Below the pieces are notes generated by a model, which was not told the DNA's origin, did not search any database, and worked only from the letters and a program-made list of their open reading frames with translations. Shown here in pieces: positions 24,987 to 34,231 of a stretch of 64,000 nt of DNA. Origin of the DNA: Bacteroidota bacterium (lineage in GTDB: Bacteria; Bacteroidota; Bacteroidia; Flavobacteriales; Weeksellaceae); the NCBI GenBank assembly GCA_023399595.1, contig JAEWOR010000019.1:30799-94798 (forward strand), given 5' to 3'. Position numbers and translations under genes: made by a program. Every line of letters starts with the position of its first letter. The first letter of the stretch is position 1.

Positions 24987-26768
24987 ATGAAAAACAAATT
25001 ATTATTTTGCTTTTGGGTGTTAATTACTCAATTTGCAATAGCACAAATTCCTGCCAACTATTATGATGGCACGGCTGGTTTAACAGGAGCTACTTTAAAA
25101 TCTCAACTTAAACAGATTATTACCAATGGTCATCAAGATCATGGCTACAACGGTTTATGGACAGCATACCAAACAACAGATAGGGATTATTTCTACGAAA
25201 ACAATGGTAAAATTTTAGATATCTATTCTGAAAATCCTAATGGTACAGATCCGTATGAATTTAATTATAGCTCCGACCAATGTGGAAATTATTCTAATGA
25301 AGGTGACTGCTATAACAGAGAACATATTGTTCCTCAAAGTCTTTTCAATGAAGATTCTCCAATGAAAAATGATGTTCATTTTATTCGTGCTACAGACGGA
25401 AAAGTAAACGGAATGAGATCTAATTTCCCTTTTGGAAAAGTAGGAACAGCAAGTTTTACTTCTTTAAATGGATCAAAATTAGGAAATTCTGTTTCTCCAG
25501 GATATGGAGGAACTGTTTTCGAACCAATAGACGAATTTAAAGGGGATGTTGCAAGAATGATTTTCTATTTTGTAACGAGATACGAAACTCAATTATCTGG
25601 TTTTATTAACGGAAACATGCTTGGTAGTTCAGCATTTCCAGGTTTGCAAACTTGGGAACTTAACCAACTTTTAGCTTGGAATGCTTTAGACCCTGTTTCT
25701 CCTATGGAAATCTCAAGAAATAACGCTTCTTATACTTATCAAGGAAACAGAAACCCTTATATTGACAATAACGCTTTTGTTAATTTAGTTTGGGGAACTC
25801 CAACTATTGATACTCAAGCTCCAACTGCACCTACTAATTTAGTTGCTAACAACCCCACTGCAAATACTGTTAATTTATCTTGGACTGCATCTACAGACAA
25901 TATTGCTGTAATAGGTTATGATGTTTATGCTAATGGAAGCTTAAACACTACGGTTTCGGGAACTTCTGCTATAGCGCAAGGTTTAATACCTTCTACTCTT
26001 TATAACTTCTATATTGTTGCAAAAGATGCCGCAGGAAATACTTCTGCACAAAGTAATATCGCAACAGAAACTACATTAGCAGGTGGAATTCCAGGAGGAA
26101 GTTGTGGAACAGAAACATTTATTAACATCCCTACAAGTTCAAATAACTACGCAACAAGAACCTGGACTGGTGATAACAGTGTTCAATGGACTGCAACTGA
26201 TGCTAGAACAGACCAAACTATTAACGGAAAAGCTATCACTATTAGAAATGGAAGCCTTAAAAGCTCTTCTATTAGTGGAGGAATAGGAAACTTGACATTA
26301 ACAACCAACCTACCTTTTACCTCTGATAATGCAAGCAATCTTAATGTGAAGATAAATGGTAATGTTGTTGGTACAATTCCTTACAATTCAAGCAATACTA
26401 CTACAACCATTAACGATATTAATATCTCAGGAAATATTATTATTGAAATTGTAAATCCTACTTCAGAAAGAAGAATTTCTTTAGATGATCTTACATGGAC
26501 TTGTTACTCCACTATGGGAACTTCCGAAACAAATGCTACAAAAAACTTCAGTATTTATCCAAATCCTGTAAAAAACAATATCATTAATGTAAATGGTAAG
26601 AATTTAAAAGATATTCAGAAAGCTGAAATATTCAGTATTAATGGTACTTTAATACAAACTATTAATAAACCATTTATCAAAGGAAATCAAATTCATTTAA
26701 ATAAAACCAACAAAGGAGTTTACATCTTGAAACTAGACAAAACAACTTCTAAGTTTATTTTAGACTAA
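24987..26768 (+). CDS. Secreted endonuclease I-family nuclease with FN3 and type IX sorting domain
   Basis: A 593-residue secreted enzyme. After a signal peptide ending IAQ, the endonuclease I domain (about 20-265) contains the beta-beta-alpha-metal motif CYNREHIVPQSLFN (catalytic His about 112) and NDVHFIRATDGKVNGMRSN, with cysteines likely paired. A fibronectin type III domain follows (about 278-361, APTNLVANNPTANTVNLSW). Residues about 370-505 are a beta-sandwich (WTGDNSVQWTATDARTD). The sorting domain starts with FSIYPNPV at about 521. It probably degrades extracellular DNA or RNA for nutrients. Monocistronic, with its own promoter and terminator. Confidence 0.88.
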   Translation: MKNKLLFCFWVLITQFAIAQIPANYYDGTAGLTGATLKSQLKQIITNGHQDHGYNGLWTAYQTTDRDYFYENNGKILDIYSENPNGTDPYEFNYSSDQCGNYSNEGDCYNREHIVPQSLFNEDSPMKNDVHFIRATDGKVNGMRSNFPFGKVGTASFTSLNGSKLGNSVSPGYGGTVFEPIDEFKGDVARMIFYFVTRYETQLSGFINGNMLGSSAFPGLQTWELNQLLAWNALDPVSPMEISRNNASYTYQGNRNPYIDNNAFVNLVWGTPTIDTQAPTAPTNLVANNPTANTVNLSWTASTDNIAVIGYDVYANGSLNTTVSGTSAIAQGLIPSTLYNFYIVAKDAAGNTSAQSNIATETTLAGGIPGGSCGTETFINIPTSSNNYATRTWTGDNSVQWTATDARTDQTINGKAITIRNGSLKSSSISGGIGNLTLTTNLPFTSDNASNLNVKINGNVVGTIPYNSSNTTTTINDINISGNIIIEIVNPTSERRISLDDLTWTCYSTMGTSETNATKNFSIYPNPVKNNIINVNGKNLKDIQKAEIFSINGTLIQTINKPFIKGNQIHLNKTNKGVYILKLDKTTSKFILD

Positions 26769-26773
26769 AACTT

Positions 26774-26800
26774 AAAGACCGATTGTATCGGTCTTTTTTT
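26774..26800 (+). terminator. Intrinsic terminator after nuclease gene
   Basis: AAAGACCGAT, TGT, ATCGGTCTTT with a run of seven T; it starts 5 bp after the stop. Confidence 0.92.
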
Positions 26801-26813
26801 ATACCTTTAAAAG

Positions 26814-27545
26814 ATGGATTCAGCAAAAAAATTAGGATTAATTGGTAGGAACATTTCCTACTCTTTTTCTAAAAAATATTTTGAAGAAAAATTTAAAAAC
26901 TTAGGAATTTCCAATTTCTCTTATAGTATTTTTGACTTACAAAATATTGAGGAAGTTCAAAAACTATTTAAAGTAGAAAATCTTATTGGGTTTAATGTTA
27001 CCATTCCTTACAAAGAACAAATTATTCCATATTTAGATGAATTAAGTGTTGAAGCAGAAAAAATAGGTGCTGTTAACTGCGTTCTCATAAAAAATGAAAA
27101 AAAAATAGGCTTCAATACTGATGCTTATGGTTTTGAAAAAACTCTTTTACTCCATAAAACAGAAACTCAAAAAACTGCATTAATTTTGGGTGATGGTGGC
27201 GCTGCAAAAGCGGTAAAATACGTGTTAGAAAAAAATAATATCTTTTTTATAAGTATTTCAAGACAATCCGAAATTAATTTTGAGAATATCACAAATGCTA
27301 TTGTAAAAAATCATCTCATTATCATACAATGCACTCCTGTAGGCACTTTTCCTAATATTGAAAACTGCCTTCCCTTCCCTTTTGAAGCTATCACTTCCCA
27401 ACATTTAATTATTGATTTAATTTATAATCCTTCAACTACACAATTCATGCGCAATGCAGAGAAAAACGGTGCAAAAACAGTTAATGGATTGTTAATGCTT
27501 GAACAACAGGCAGAAAAAGCTTGGAAAATTTGGAATTATTCATAA
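26814..27545 (+). CDS. aroE: Shikimate dehydrogenase
   Basis: AroE reduces 3-dehydroshikimate to shikimate with NADPH in aromatic amino acid synthesis. The protein has 243 residues, slightly shorter than the E. coli enzyme, as is usual in Bacteroidota. Substrate-site motifs are IGRNISYSFSKKYF, NVTIPYKEQI (catalytic Lys) and GFNTDAYGFE (Asp). The cofactor loop is LGDGGAAKAV. The C-terminal motif NGLLMLEQQAEKAWKIW is typical. Confidence 0.93.
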   Translation: MDSAKKLGLIGRNISYSFSKKYFEEKFKNLGISNFSYSIFDLQNIEEVQKLFKVENLIGFNVTIPYKEQIIPYLDELSVEAEKIGAVNCVLIKNEKKIGFNTDAYGFEKTLLLHKTETQKTALILGDGGAAKAVKYVLEKNNIFFISISRQSEINFENITNAIVKNHLIIIQCTPVGTFPNIENCLPFPFEAITSQHLIIDLIYNPSTTQFMRNAEKNGAKTVNGLLMLEQQAEKAWKIWNYS

Positions 27546-27624
27546 AAAAATTATAAATTAGTAGCTTATATAGTATTTTAATACTTAATAAAACTGAAAC
27601 CACCTGTTACCAAAACGATTTGCT

Positions 27625-29427
27625 ATGATTACAGAAAATAACCTTTCTGAAAATGAAGAAAACAAAAACCCTACAATTGAAGATTCAGTAGGAAACTCTT
27701 CCAATGAAAATGTAGAACCAGCAGAAACTCATGACGAAGAACATGATAATGAAGAAAATTCTGATGCAGATTTATCTCTTCCAGAAACTTTAAAAGAGAT
27801 GGAAAACATTATTAATCTGAAGAATGCTGGAGAATACTACAAAAGATTTATTTCTTTGAAAGAAAAAGCAAATCATTTTATTCACGACGAAGTTGAAGAT
27901 AAAAAACATGAATTTGTAGAAGGTGGAAATGCAGTTGAAAATTTCAATTATGAGCATCCTTTACAAAATAAATTATCTGGAATTGTTCATATTTTCAAGG
28001 AAAAACAAGATCATTATTTAAAATCTCAGGAAGAGGAACAAAAGAAAAATCTTGAAACCAGACAAAATACTATTGAAAAGCTTAAAAACCTTTACACCAA
28101 CCCAGAACCAGGAGTAAATCTCTTTAAATCCATTAGAGAAATTAAAGAAGAATGGTCTAACGCCGGACAAGTCGCCAAATCTGAATTCAAAATTCTTAAT
28201 AATAATTATTTCCATCATTTGAATCAGTTTTATCAAATGTTGGATCTAAATAAGGAGTTTTTAGAGCAAGAATATCAACATAATCTTGAAAAAAGAGAAC
28301 ACATTATTTCAAGAGCTAAGGAACTCGAGAATGAACCTGTTGTTCAAAAAGCTTTAAATGAACTCCAATATCTACACAAACTTTGGAAAGAAGAAGCAGA
28401 ACCCGTTTCTGAAGAATTCCGTGAGAAAACTTGGTTAGAATTCAAAGAAGTTTCTAACAAAATCCATGAGAGAAAAGCGGAACTTACGGCTAATATTGAA
28501 GCAGAGCAAAACGCTAATTTGGAAAAGAAAAACCAAATTATCGAGGAAATTAAAAAATTATCCGCTACAGAAAATGCTCCTAACCATAATTTCTGGCAAA
28601 ACGCTATTAAGCAAGTAGAAAACCTTCGTTCTGAATTCTTGAAAACAGGAAGCGTTCCAAGAAAATTATCTAACCAAAATTGGAATGAATTTAAAACGAC
28701 TTTAAGAGCTTTCAATTCAGCAAAAAATGATTTTTATAAATCTTTGAAAGGTTCACAGCAAACCAATTTAGAAGAGAAATTAAAATTAATACAGACGGCA
28801 AAAGACAATATGCTTTCCGAAGATTGGGAAATGGCAGTTGGTCTTTATAAAAAACTTCAGGAAGACTGGAAAAAAATTGGCCACGTTCCAAGAAGTATGA
28901 CCAACAAAGTTTGGGAAGAATTCCGTGAAGCTTGCAATACTTTCTTCAACAACTATCGTGAGAAAAACAATGCAACGGTGGACAATTGGAAAGAAAATTT
29001 CAAGAATAAAAAAGAAATTTTAGAGCAATTAAAAGCAGTTGGAAACGAAGAAGGAAGTGTGGAAAAAATCGAACATTTAAAAACATCTTGGAACAATATC
29101 GGAAAAGTTCCTAGAGATAAAATGTCTATTAATTCTGAATTCAATAAGGTTTTAAGAGAAAAATTAAAACTCAACAAAATCAACGAACTTGAATTAAAAG
29201 AAGAAGGTCTTTCTGAAAACCAGCTTACTGATAAAGCTAGAAAAACGAAAAATCAAATTTCTGATCTAGAATCTGAGATTGTAAAACTGGAGAACAATTT
29301 AGCCTTCTTTAATAACCCATCCAGAGAAAATCCTCTTTTACAAGACACTTACAAAACGATTGATGAAAAGAAAGAGTTATTGGAAATTTTAAAACAAAAT
29401 CTTCACAGTATTATTGCGGGAGAATAA
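27625..29427 (+). CDS. DUF349 repeat protein
   Basis: A 600-residue, highly charged, mostly alpha-helical cytosolic protein. After an acidic, Glu/Asn-rich N-terminus (about 1-55), DUF349 repeats of about 70 residues appear at roughly 145-215, 225-290, 305-370, 380-450 and 455-520, each with a W-K/W-x-x-x-G/A-x-V pattern (EEWSNAGQVAKSE, KKIGHVPRSMTNKVWEEF, SWNNIGKVPRDK). The C-terminus is a coiled coil (ISDLESEIVKLENNLAFF). DUF349 proteins are conserved in Bacteroidota; no enzymatic role is established. Confidence 0.9.
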   Translation: MITENNLSENEENKNPTIEDSVGNSSNENVEPAETHDEEHDNEENSDADLSLPETLKEMENIINLKNAGEYYKRFISLKEKANHFIHDEVEDKKHEFVEGGNAVENFNYEHPLQNKLSGIVHIFKEKQDHYLKSQEEEQKKNLETRQNTIEKLKNLYTNPEPGVNLFKSIREIKEEWSNAGQVAKSEFKILNNNYFHHLNQFYQMLDLNKEFLEQEYQHNLEKREHIISRAKELENEPVVQKALNELQYLHKLWKEEAEPVSEEFREKTWLEFKEVSNKIHERKAELTANIEAEQNANLEKKNQIIEEIKKLSATENAPNHNFWQNAIKQVENLRSEFLKTGSVPRKLSNQNWNEFKTTLRAFNSAKNDFYKSLKGSQQTNLEEKLKLIQTAKDNMLSEDWEMAVGLYKKLQEDWKKIGHVPRSMTNKVWEEFREACNTFFNNYREKNNATVDNWKENFKNKKEILEQLKAVGNEEGSVEKIEHLKTSWNNIGKVPRDKMSINSEFNKVLREKLKLNKINELELKEEGLSENQLTDKARKTKNQISDLESEIVKLENNLAFFNNPSRENPLLQDTYKTIDEKKELLEILKQNLHSIIAGE

Positions 29428-29449
29428 ATAAATATTGAATTATATAAAG

Positions 29450-29481
29450 GCGAAGCAAAGAAATTTGTCTTCGCTTTTTTT
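29450..29481 (+). terminator. Intrinsic terminator after the DUF349 gene
   Basis: GCGAAG, a 13-base loop with possible inner pairs, CTTCGC and seven T. It ends 3 bp before the ribD ATG, so ribD must have little or no leader, or depend on readthrough. Confidence 0.75.
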
Positions 29482-29484
29482 ATC

Positions 29485-30534
29485 ATGAATACAGATCATT
29501 TTTACATCAACAGATGCATTGAGTTGGCTAAAAAAGGCCTTGGAAACACCTACCCCAATCCATTGGTAGGAAGCGTAATTGTGCATAATAACAAAATTAT
29601 TGGTGAAGGTTACCATAAAAAAGCAGGTGAAAACCACGCAGAAATTAATGCCATAGAATCTGTAAAAGATAAAAGTTTAATTCCTGAATCTACCATTTAT
29701 GTTTCCCTGGAACCTTGTGCACATTTTGGGAAGACCCCACCTTGCGCTTTGAAAATACAAGAATTAGGTTTCAAAAAAGTGGTGATTGGCGCTATGGATT
29801 CCCATGACAAAGTAAATGGAAAAGGCAAAAAAATCATCCAAGAGGCAGGAGTTGAAGTTGTTTCTGGAATTTTGGAAGAAGAATGTATTGCTCTTAACAA
29901 AAGATTTTTCACTTTCCATAATAAAAAAAGACCTTATATTATTTTAAAATGGGCTGAATCTGGAGATGGATTTATGGATAAGGATTTTAAACCCGTTAGC
30001 ATTTCCAATAAATTGGTTAATCAATTTATGCATCAAATGCGAGCAGATGAACATGCAATTTTAGTTGGAACACAAACTGCACTGAATGACAATCCAAGTT
30101 TGACTGTGAGAAATGTTAATGGCAAAAATCCAGTAAGAATTTTAATCGATTGGGAATTAAAAATTCCTCAAAACTTCAATATCTTCAACAACGAGTCTGA
30201 AACCATTATCATCAACAGCAGTAAAGAAACTACAGAAAATAATATTAGATATTGTAAAACTGATAAAAATGATGGTTTAAATACATGGATGAAAATTTTA
30301 TACCAACAACAAATTCAATCTGTTATTATTGAAGGAGGAGCTTTTACTTTACAAAAATTTATTGATGAAAACCTTTGGGATGAAGCCTTTATCATAAAAA
30401 ACGAAAATTTAAAACTTGAAAACGGTACTAAAGCTCCAAAATTTAACCTACACCCATTTGAAATTCAAAATTTTAGAGATAATAGCATTGAATTGTATAA
30501 AAACTCCCAAAACTTTAAACCCCATTTTCTTTAA
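29485..30534 (+). CDS. ribD: Bifunctional riboflavin deaminase/reductase RibD
   Basis: RibD performs two steps of riboflavin synthesis: deamination of the pyrimidine intermediate and reduction of its ribosyl side chain. The N-terminal deaminase (about 1-145) has the zinc motifs HAEINAI and PCAHFGKTPPC. The C-terminal reductase (about 150-349) has RPYIILKWAESGDGFM, DEHAILVGTQTALNDNPSLT and IIEGGAFTLQKFI. Length of 349 is normal. It is followed closely by the IMPACT-family gene. Confidence 0.93.
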   Translation: MNTDHFYINRCIELAKKGLGNTYPNPLVGSVIVHNNKIIGEGYHKKAGENHAEINAIESVKDKSLIPESTIYVSLEPCAHFGKTPPCALKIQELGFKKVVIGAMDSHDKVNGKGKKIIQEAGVEVVSGILEEECIALNKRFFTFHNKKRPYIILKWAESGDGFMDKDFKPVSISNKLVNQFMHQMRADEHAILVGTQTALNDNPSLTVRNVNGKNPVRILIDWELKIPQNFNIFNNESETIIINSSKETTENNIRYCKTDKNDGLNTWMKILYQQQIQSVIIEGGAFTLQKFIDENLWDEAFIIKNENLKLENGTKAPKFNLHPFEIQNFRDNSIELYKNSQNFKPHFL

Positions 30535-30549
30535 CATCTATAAAAAAGC

Positions 30550-31155
30550 ATGATTTACGAATTCAAAACCATTTCTAAACCCATTGAAAATACACTTCTA
30601 AAAGAAAAAGGAAGTAAGTTTATTGGCTTTGCATTCCCCGTTAATAACGAAGTTGAGCTTAAAAAAGCATTAGACAAAATAAAATCTGAACATCCTAAAG
30701 CTACCCATCATTGTTATGCTTTTAGATTAGGAATTAATGGAGAAAATTACCGTGCTAATGATGATGGAGAACCTAATGGAAGTGCAGGTTTACCCATTTA
30801 CAATCAGCTTTTAGCCCATGAGATCACCAATACTTTAGTAATTGTCGTAAGGTATTACGGTGGAACAAAATTAGGCGTCGCGGGCTTAGTGAAAGCTTAT
30901 AAAGAGTCTGCAAAAATGACCTTAGAAGAATCTGAAATTATCACTAAAGAATTAGAAACAGAAATTGAAATACAATTCAACTTCAATCAACAAAACACGA
31001 TATTTACAATTCTTTCAAAATTCGAAGCAAAAATTATCAATTTTGATGCTCAAGAAAACTGTGTTATCCAAGCTTCAATAAAAACTTCACAACAAAAAAA
31101 CATCTCAGACATTTTGTCCGAGATGCAATATATCACTTATCAATTTCTTGATTAA
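30550..31155 (+). CDS. IMPACT/YigZ family protein
   Basis: A 201-residue cytosolic protein. The UPF0029/IMPACT N-terminal domain contains KGSKFIGFAFPV, HHCYAFRLG, the hallmark DDGEPNGSAGLPI and VVRYYGGTKLGVAGLVKAY; a short DUF1949-type C-terminal domain follows. Family members are linked to translation regulation in eukaryotes; the bacterial role is unclear. It begins 15 bp after ribD and likely shares its transcript. Confidence 0.9.
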   Translation: MIYEFKTISKPIENTLLKEKGSKFIGFAFPVNNEVELKKALDKIKSEHPKATHHCYAFRLGINGENYRANDDGEPNGSAGLPIYNQLLAHEITNTLVIVVRYYGGTKLGVAGLVKAYKESAKMTLEESEIITKELETEIEIQFNFNQQNTIFTILSKFEAKIINFDAQENCVIQASIKTSQQKNISDILSEMQYITYQFLD

Positions 31156-31207
31156 TTTGCCACTTTGACTTTCCAATAGACAAATTAATAATCAAACTTA
31201 ATTACAA

Positions 31208-31894
31208 TTATTCTCGCCTTCCCCCCATTAGCATGGATGCGAAATAAATGAGTTGCGCTAAAGAGCCTAATGCAGCTACAACATACGTTCTTGCAGCCCA
31301 TTTTAAAGAATCTTCTGCACCTGCATATTCCTCAGAAGTAACAGTACCAGTAGATTTCAACCATTTCAAAGCTCTATTACTTGCATCATATTCCACAGGA
31401 AGAGTAACAAACGCAAACAAAGTAGTGACAGCAAATAAAGCAACACCAATAGCTAATACTGTTTTATTTCCACTAGAAGCCATAACCACTAAACCTGCTA
31501 ATAAAACAAATTGTAAAAGTCTTGAACTTATATTCACCATAGGAACCATTTTAGATCTGAACTGCAACATGGAATATCCTACTGCATGTTGAACTACGTG
31601 TCCGCATTCATGAGCCGCAACTGCCGCTGCTGCTGCATTTCTCTGCATATAAACACCTTCAGATAAATTAACGGTTTTATCCATAGGATTATAATGATCA
31701 GTCAACTGTCCTGGAACAGAAATAACTTGAACATCATTAATACCATTATCTCTTAACATTTTTTCGGCCACCTCTTTTCCAGACATCCCATTCTGCAAAT
31801 GCACTTGCGAATAATACTCAAATTTTGAACGAAGCCTATTCTGGACAATCATACTTACAACGAAGATAATTCCCAAAATTACATAATACATCAT
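31208..31894 (-). CDS. YugP-like zinc metallopeptidase, integral membrane
   Basis: A 228-residue membrane protein of the neutral zinc metallopeptidase type 2 family. It has one N-terminal helix (YVILGIIFVVSMIV), then the zinc site AAHECGHVVQHAVGY (H-E-x-x-H, at about 93-97), two central helices (LLQFVLLAGLVVMASSG, VLAIGVALFAVTTLF) and the family motif LPVEYDASNRALKWL, ending in LIYFASMLMGGRRE. The substrate is unknown. It is convergent with the IMPACT gene and alone on its strand. Confidence 0.9.
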   Translation of the reverse strand: MMYYVILGIIFVVSMIVQNRLRSKFEYYSQVHLQNGMSGKEVAEKMLRDNGINDVQVISVPGQLTDHYNPMDKTVNLSEGVYMQRNAAAAAVAAHECGHVVQHAVGYSMLQFRSKMVPMVNISSRLLQFVLLAGLVVMASSGNKTVLAIGVALFAVTTLFAFVTLPVEYDASNRALKWLKSTGTVTSEEYAGAEDSLKWAARTYVVAALGSLAQLIYFASMLMGGRRE

Positions 31895-31956
31895 GACTTA
31901 ATAATTTAAACTTTTTATTTTATTTATTTTAAGTAAAAACTATGCCAAAGTTTAAT

Positions 31957-31964
31957 TATATTTG
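31957..31964 (+). promoter_or_regulatory. -7 box upstream of the acetyltransferase-like gene
   Basis: TATATTTG fits TAnnTTTG, 24 bp before the ATG at 31989. It overlaps the alternative TTG start at 31962, which therefore is unlikely to be used. No good -33 element is visible. Confidence 0.5.
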
Positions 31965-31988
31965 TCATATATTTTCCCTATTTATAAT

Positions 31989-33128
31989 ATGTCCAATGTA
32001 CTTATCCAAAAAGTAAATTCCGAAAATGATTTGCAAAATTTTGTAAAGTTTCCTTCAGAACTTTATAAAGGAAATGCTTATTATGTTCCATCATTTTTTA
32101 ATGATGAAATGAATTTATGGAAAGAAAGTAAAAACCCAGCTTTAGAATATTCAGATGCACAATTATTTTTAGCTTACAAAGATGAGAATTTAGTAGGCAG
32201 AATAGCTGTTATCATTAATCGTAAAGAAGCAAAAGAACTTGGAATAAAAAAAGTAAGATTTGGATGGATAGATTTTATTGATGATGAAGAAGTTTCAAAA
32301 TCGCTTATCCAAAAAGCAATTGATATTGCAAAGGAAAATAATATAGATAAAGTGGAAGGACCAATGGGTTTCACCAATTTGGACAAAGCTGGAATGCTAA
32401 CGCTAGGTTTTAATCAATTAGCCACCATGATTGGAATTTACAACCATCCCTACTATCCTCAACATTTAGAAAGATTAGGTTTCGAGAAAGAAAAAGAATG
32501 GGTAGAATTCGAAATTATATTTCCTGATATTTTACCTGAAAAAATTGTAAAATTCAATCGTCTTATTACAGAAAAATATCAATTAAAAGTCTTGAAATTC
32601 AACTCTAAAGACGAGATATTATTGTATGCAGATGCCATGTTCGATTTATTGGACGAAACCTACAAACACCTTTCCACCTACACTCCAATTACCGAAGAAC
32701 AAAGAAAAACCTATAGAGAAAAATATTTTCCGCTGTTAAACAAAGATTATATTGTTTGTATTGCAGATTCTGAAGGAAAACTTATCGCTTTCGCCATTAC
32801 AATGCCTTCCTATTCCAAAGCATTACAAAAATCTAAGGGTAAAATTTTCCCATTCGGTTGGTGGCATTTTTTACAAGCGGGAAGAAAAAACGACAGAGCT
32901 AATTTTTATTTAATCGGAATTCAACCTGAATACCAACGAAGAGGAATAACTTCGATTATTTTTAAAGAAATTTTTGACATTTTTAAATCAAAAGGTGTAA
33001 AATATTTAGAAACCAACCCCGAGTTGGAAGAAAACAAAAGCATACAATTGCTTTGGCAAGATTACAATCCTGTTAATCATAAAAGGAGAAGAACTTACAG
33101 TATTCTCACCCATAATTGGAATTTTTAA
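31989..33128 (+). CDS. GNAT-like N-acetyltransferase (two-lobed)
   Basis: A 379-residue cytosolic protein found widely in Bacteroidota and sometimes misnamed GTP cyclohydrolase. The N-terminal half has GRIAVIINRKEAKELG and GPMGFTNLDKAGMLTLGF with YNHPYYPQHLERLGFEK; the C-terminal half has the acetyl-CoA type loop IGIQPEYQRRGITSIIFKE. Substrate is unknown. I chose the ATG at 31989 (SNVLIQKVNSEND) over the TTG at 31962, because the latter falls inside the promoter -7 box and adds a hydrophobic stretch unlike the family. Confidence 0.82.
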   Translation: MSNVLIQKVNSENDLQNFVKFPSELYKGNAYYVPSFFNDEMNLWKESKNPALEYSDAQLFLAYKDENLVGRIAVIINRKEAKELGIKKVRFGWIDFIDDEEVSKSLIQKAIDIAKENNIDKVEGPMGFTNLDKAGMLTLGFNQLATMIGIYNHPYYPQHLERLGFEKEKEWVEFEIIFPDILPEKIVKFNRLITEKYQLKVLKFNSKDEILLYADAMFDLLDETYKHLSTYTPITEEQRKTYREKYFPLLNKDYIVCIADSEGKLIAFAITMPSYSKALQKSKGKIFPFGWWHFLQAGRKNDRANFYLIGIQPEYQRRGITSIIFKEIFDIFKSKGVKYLETNPELEENKSIQLLWQDYNPVNHKRRRTYSILTHNWNF

Positions 33129-33138
33129 TTGAATTACC

Positions 33139-33468
33139 ATGGACTCTATTATCAAAACACTCATCAATACCCTCCATTTAATTCCTGAACTTATTATTGT
33201 AATAGCTCTATTTTTCCTAATTCAAAAATATAAACACCTTTCTCTTTGGTTAATGTTAATTGGGACAGTACTCAGAATTATTGGAAGTTTACTACAATTC
33301 AACATCAATATACAAAGTATGGAACTTGAAGGAAGAAGCTTCAGTGAGATTGAAATGTATTTTAGAGTTCTTCAATTTGCATTTATTTCTGCTAATTTTT
33401 TGTTTGCAATTGGACTCCTATTATTCGCATTATATTTTGCTAAAAACAAGCAAAACCCACACTTATGA
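33139..33468 (+). CDS. Small membrane protein (109 aa)
   Basis: A 109-residue protein with three hydrophobic segments: LIPELIIVIALFFLI, LWLMLIGTVLRIIGSLLQF and FAFISANFLFAIGLLLFALYF. Family unknown. It follows the acetyltransferase-like gene by 10 bp and overlaps the next small membrane protein gene, so the three are likely one transcript. Confidence 0.68.
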   Translation: MDSIIKTLINTLHLIPELIIVIALFFLIQKYKHLSLWLMLIGTVLRIIGSLLQFNINIQSMELEGRSFSEIEMYFRVLQFAFISANFLFAIGLLLFALYFAKNKQNPHL

Positions 33469-33644
33469 AAACCCAAATCATCATCTACGCAATCTTAGTT
33501 ATTGCTTATATTATTTACAATTTATTCTTCAAAATTAACGATGAAAGAATCAATACCGCTATCAATATTTTAATAGCAAGTATTATTTTCGGTTTCGTGG
33601 CTTATATGGCATTTAGACTTTTGAAAAAAATAAAGAAAAAATAA
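33465..33644 (+). CDS. Small membrane protein (59 aa)
   Basis: The ATG overlaps the stop of the preceding gene (ATGA), and 59 codons follow to a TAA. Two hydrophobic helices, IIIYAILVIAYIIYNLFF and AINILIASIIFGFVAYMAF, are joined by KINDERINT, with a basic tail LLKKIKKK. The start/stop overlap and clean hydrophobic pattern support a real gene. Function unknown. Confidence 0.65.
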   Translation: MKTQIIIYAILVIAYIIYNLFFKINDERINTAINILIASIIFGFVAYMAFRLLKKIKKK

Positions 33645-33708
33645 TTATTTTTATTAATTCTAAATTATATTATAAAGCTTCATTTCAAAAGAGTTTTAAG
33701 CATATTAA

Positions 33709-33740
33709 TTTTCCATTATCTGTATAATTTAGTAACTTTG
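33709..33740 (+). promoter_or_regulatory. Promoter for the nuo operon
   Basis: TAACTTTG at 33733-33740 matches the -7 box TAnnTTTG. TTTT at 33709-33712, 20 bp away, is a near match to -33 TTTG. The ATG of nuoA is 23 bp downstream. Confidence 0.6.
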
Positions 33741-33763
33741 CGAATTGAGAAAATTATGCAATA

Positions 33764-34135
33764 ATGAATTTACCTGACCATTATATTCCTATTCTAATTC
33801 AAGCAGCAGTTGCTCTTGGTTTCGTTGCAGTTTCACTTTTGGGTGCTCATTTCTTAGGGCCACGCCAAAAAAAGGGAGACACCGTAAAAAACCAGAGTTT
33901 TGAGTGTGGTATTGAAGTTGAGGGTAATGCAAGAACCCCATTCTCGGTAAAATACTTCCTTACCGCTATACTTTTTGTATTGTTCGATATAGAAATTGTT
34001 TTCTTTTATCCGTATGCAGTAAACTTTAGAGAATTTGGAGTAGATGGCTTTCTTGCTATTGTAACTTTTGTAGCTGTTTTCTTTTTAGGCTTCTTCTATG
34101 TACTCAAAAGAGGAGCTCTAGATTGGAATAAATAG
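33764..34135 (+). CDS. nuoA: NADH-quinone oxidoreductase subunit A
   Basis: Membrane subunit of Complex I, next to the quinone tunnel. It has 123 residues and three helices (LIQAAVALGFVAVSLLGAHF; FLTAILFVLFDIEIVFFYPY; FLAIVTFVAVFFLGFFYVL). The loop motif QSFECGIEVEG carries the conserved Cys, and the acidic FDIEIVFFYP helix is intact. It is the first gene of a 14-subunit run transcribed together. Confidence 0.95.
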   Translation: MNLPDHYIPILIQAAVALGFVAVSLLGAHFLGPRQKKGDTVKNQSFECGIEVEGNARTPFSVKYFLTAILFVLFDIEIVFFYPYAVNFREFGVDGFLAIVTFVAVFFLGFFYVLKRGALDWNK

Positions 34136-34231
34136 CATAGTATAAATTGTAAATTATAATTTTTAGAAAATTTTTAAGTTTAGAAAAACACATAAATTTA
34201 AAATATCTAAAATCATAAATCAGATAAAAAG

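Noticed and set aside
31962..31988. TTG start for the acetyltransferase-like gene
   Set aside because: Lies inside a TAnnTTTG box and adds residues unlike the family; ATG 31989 is preferred.
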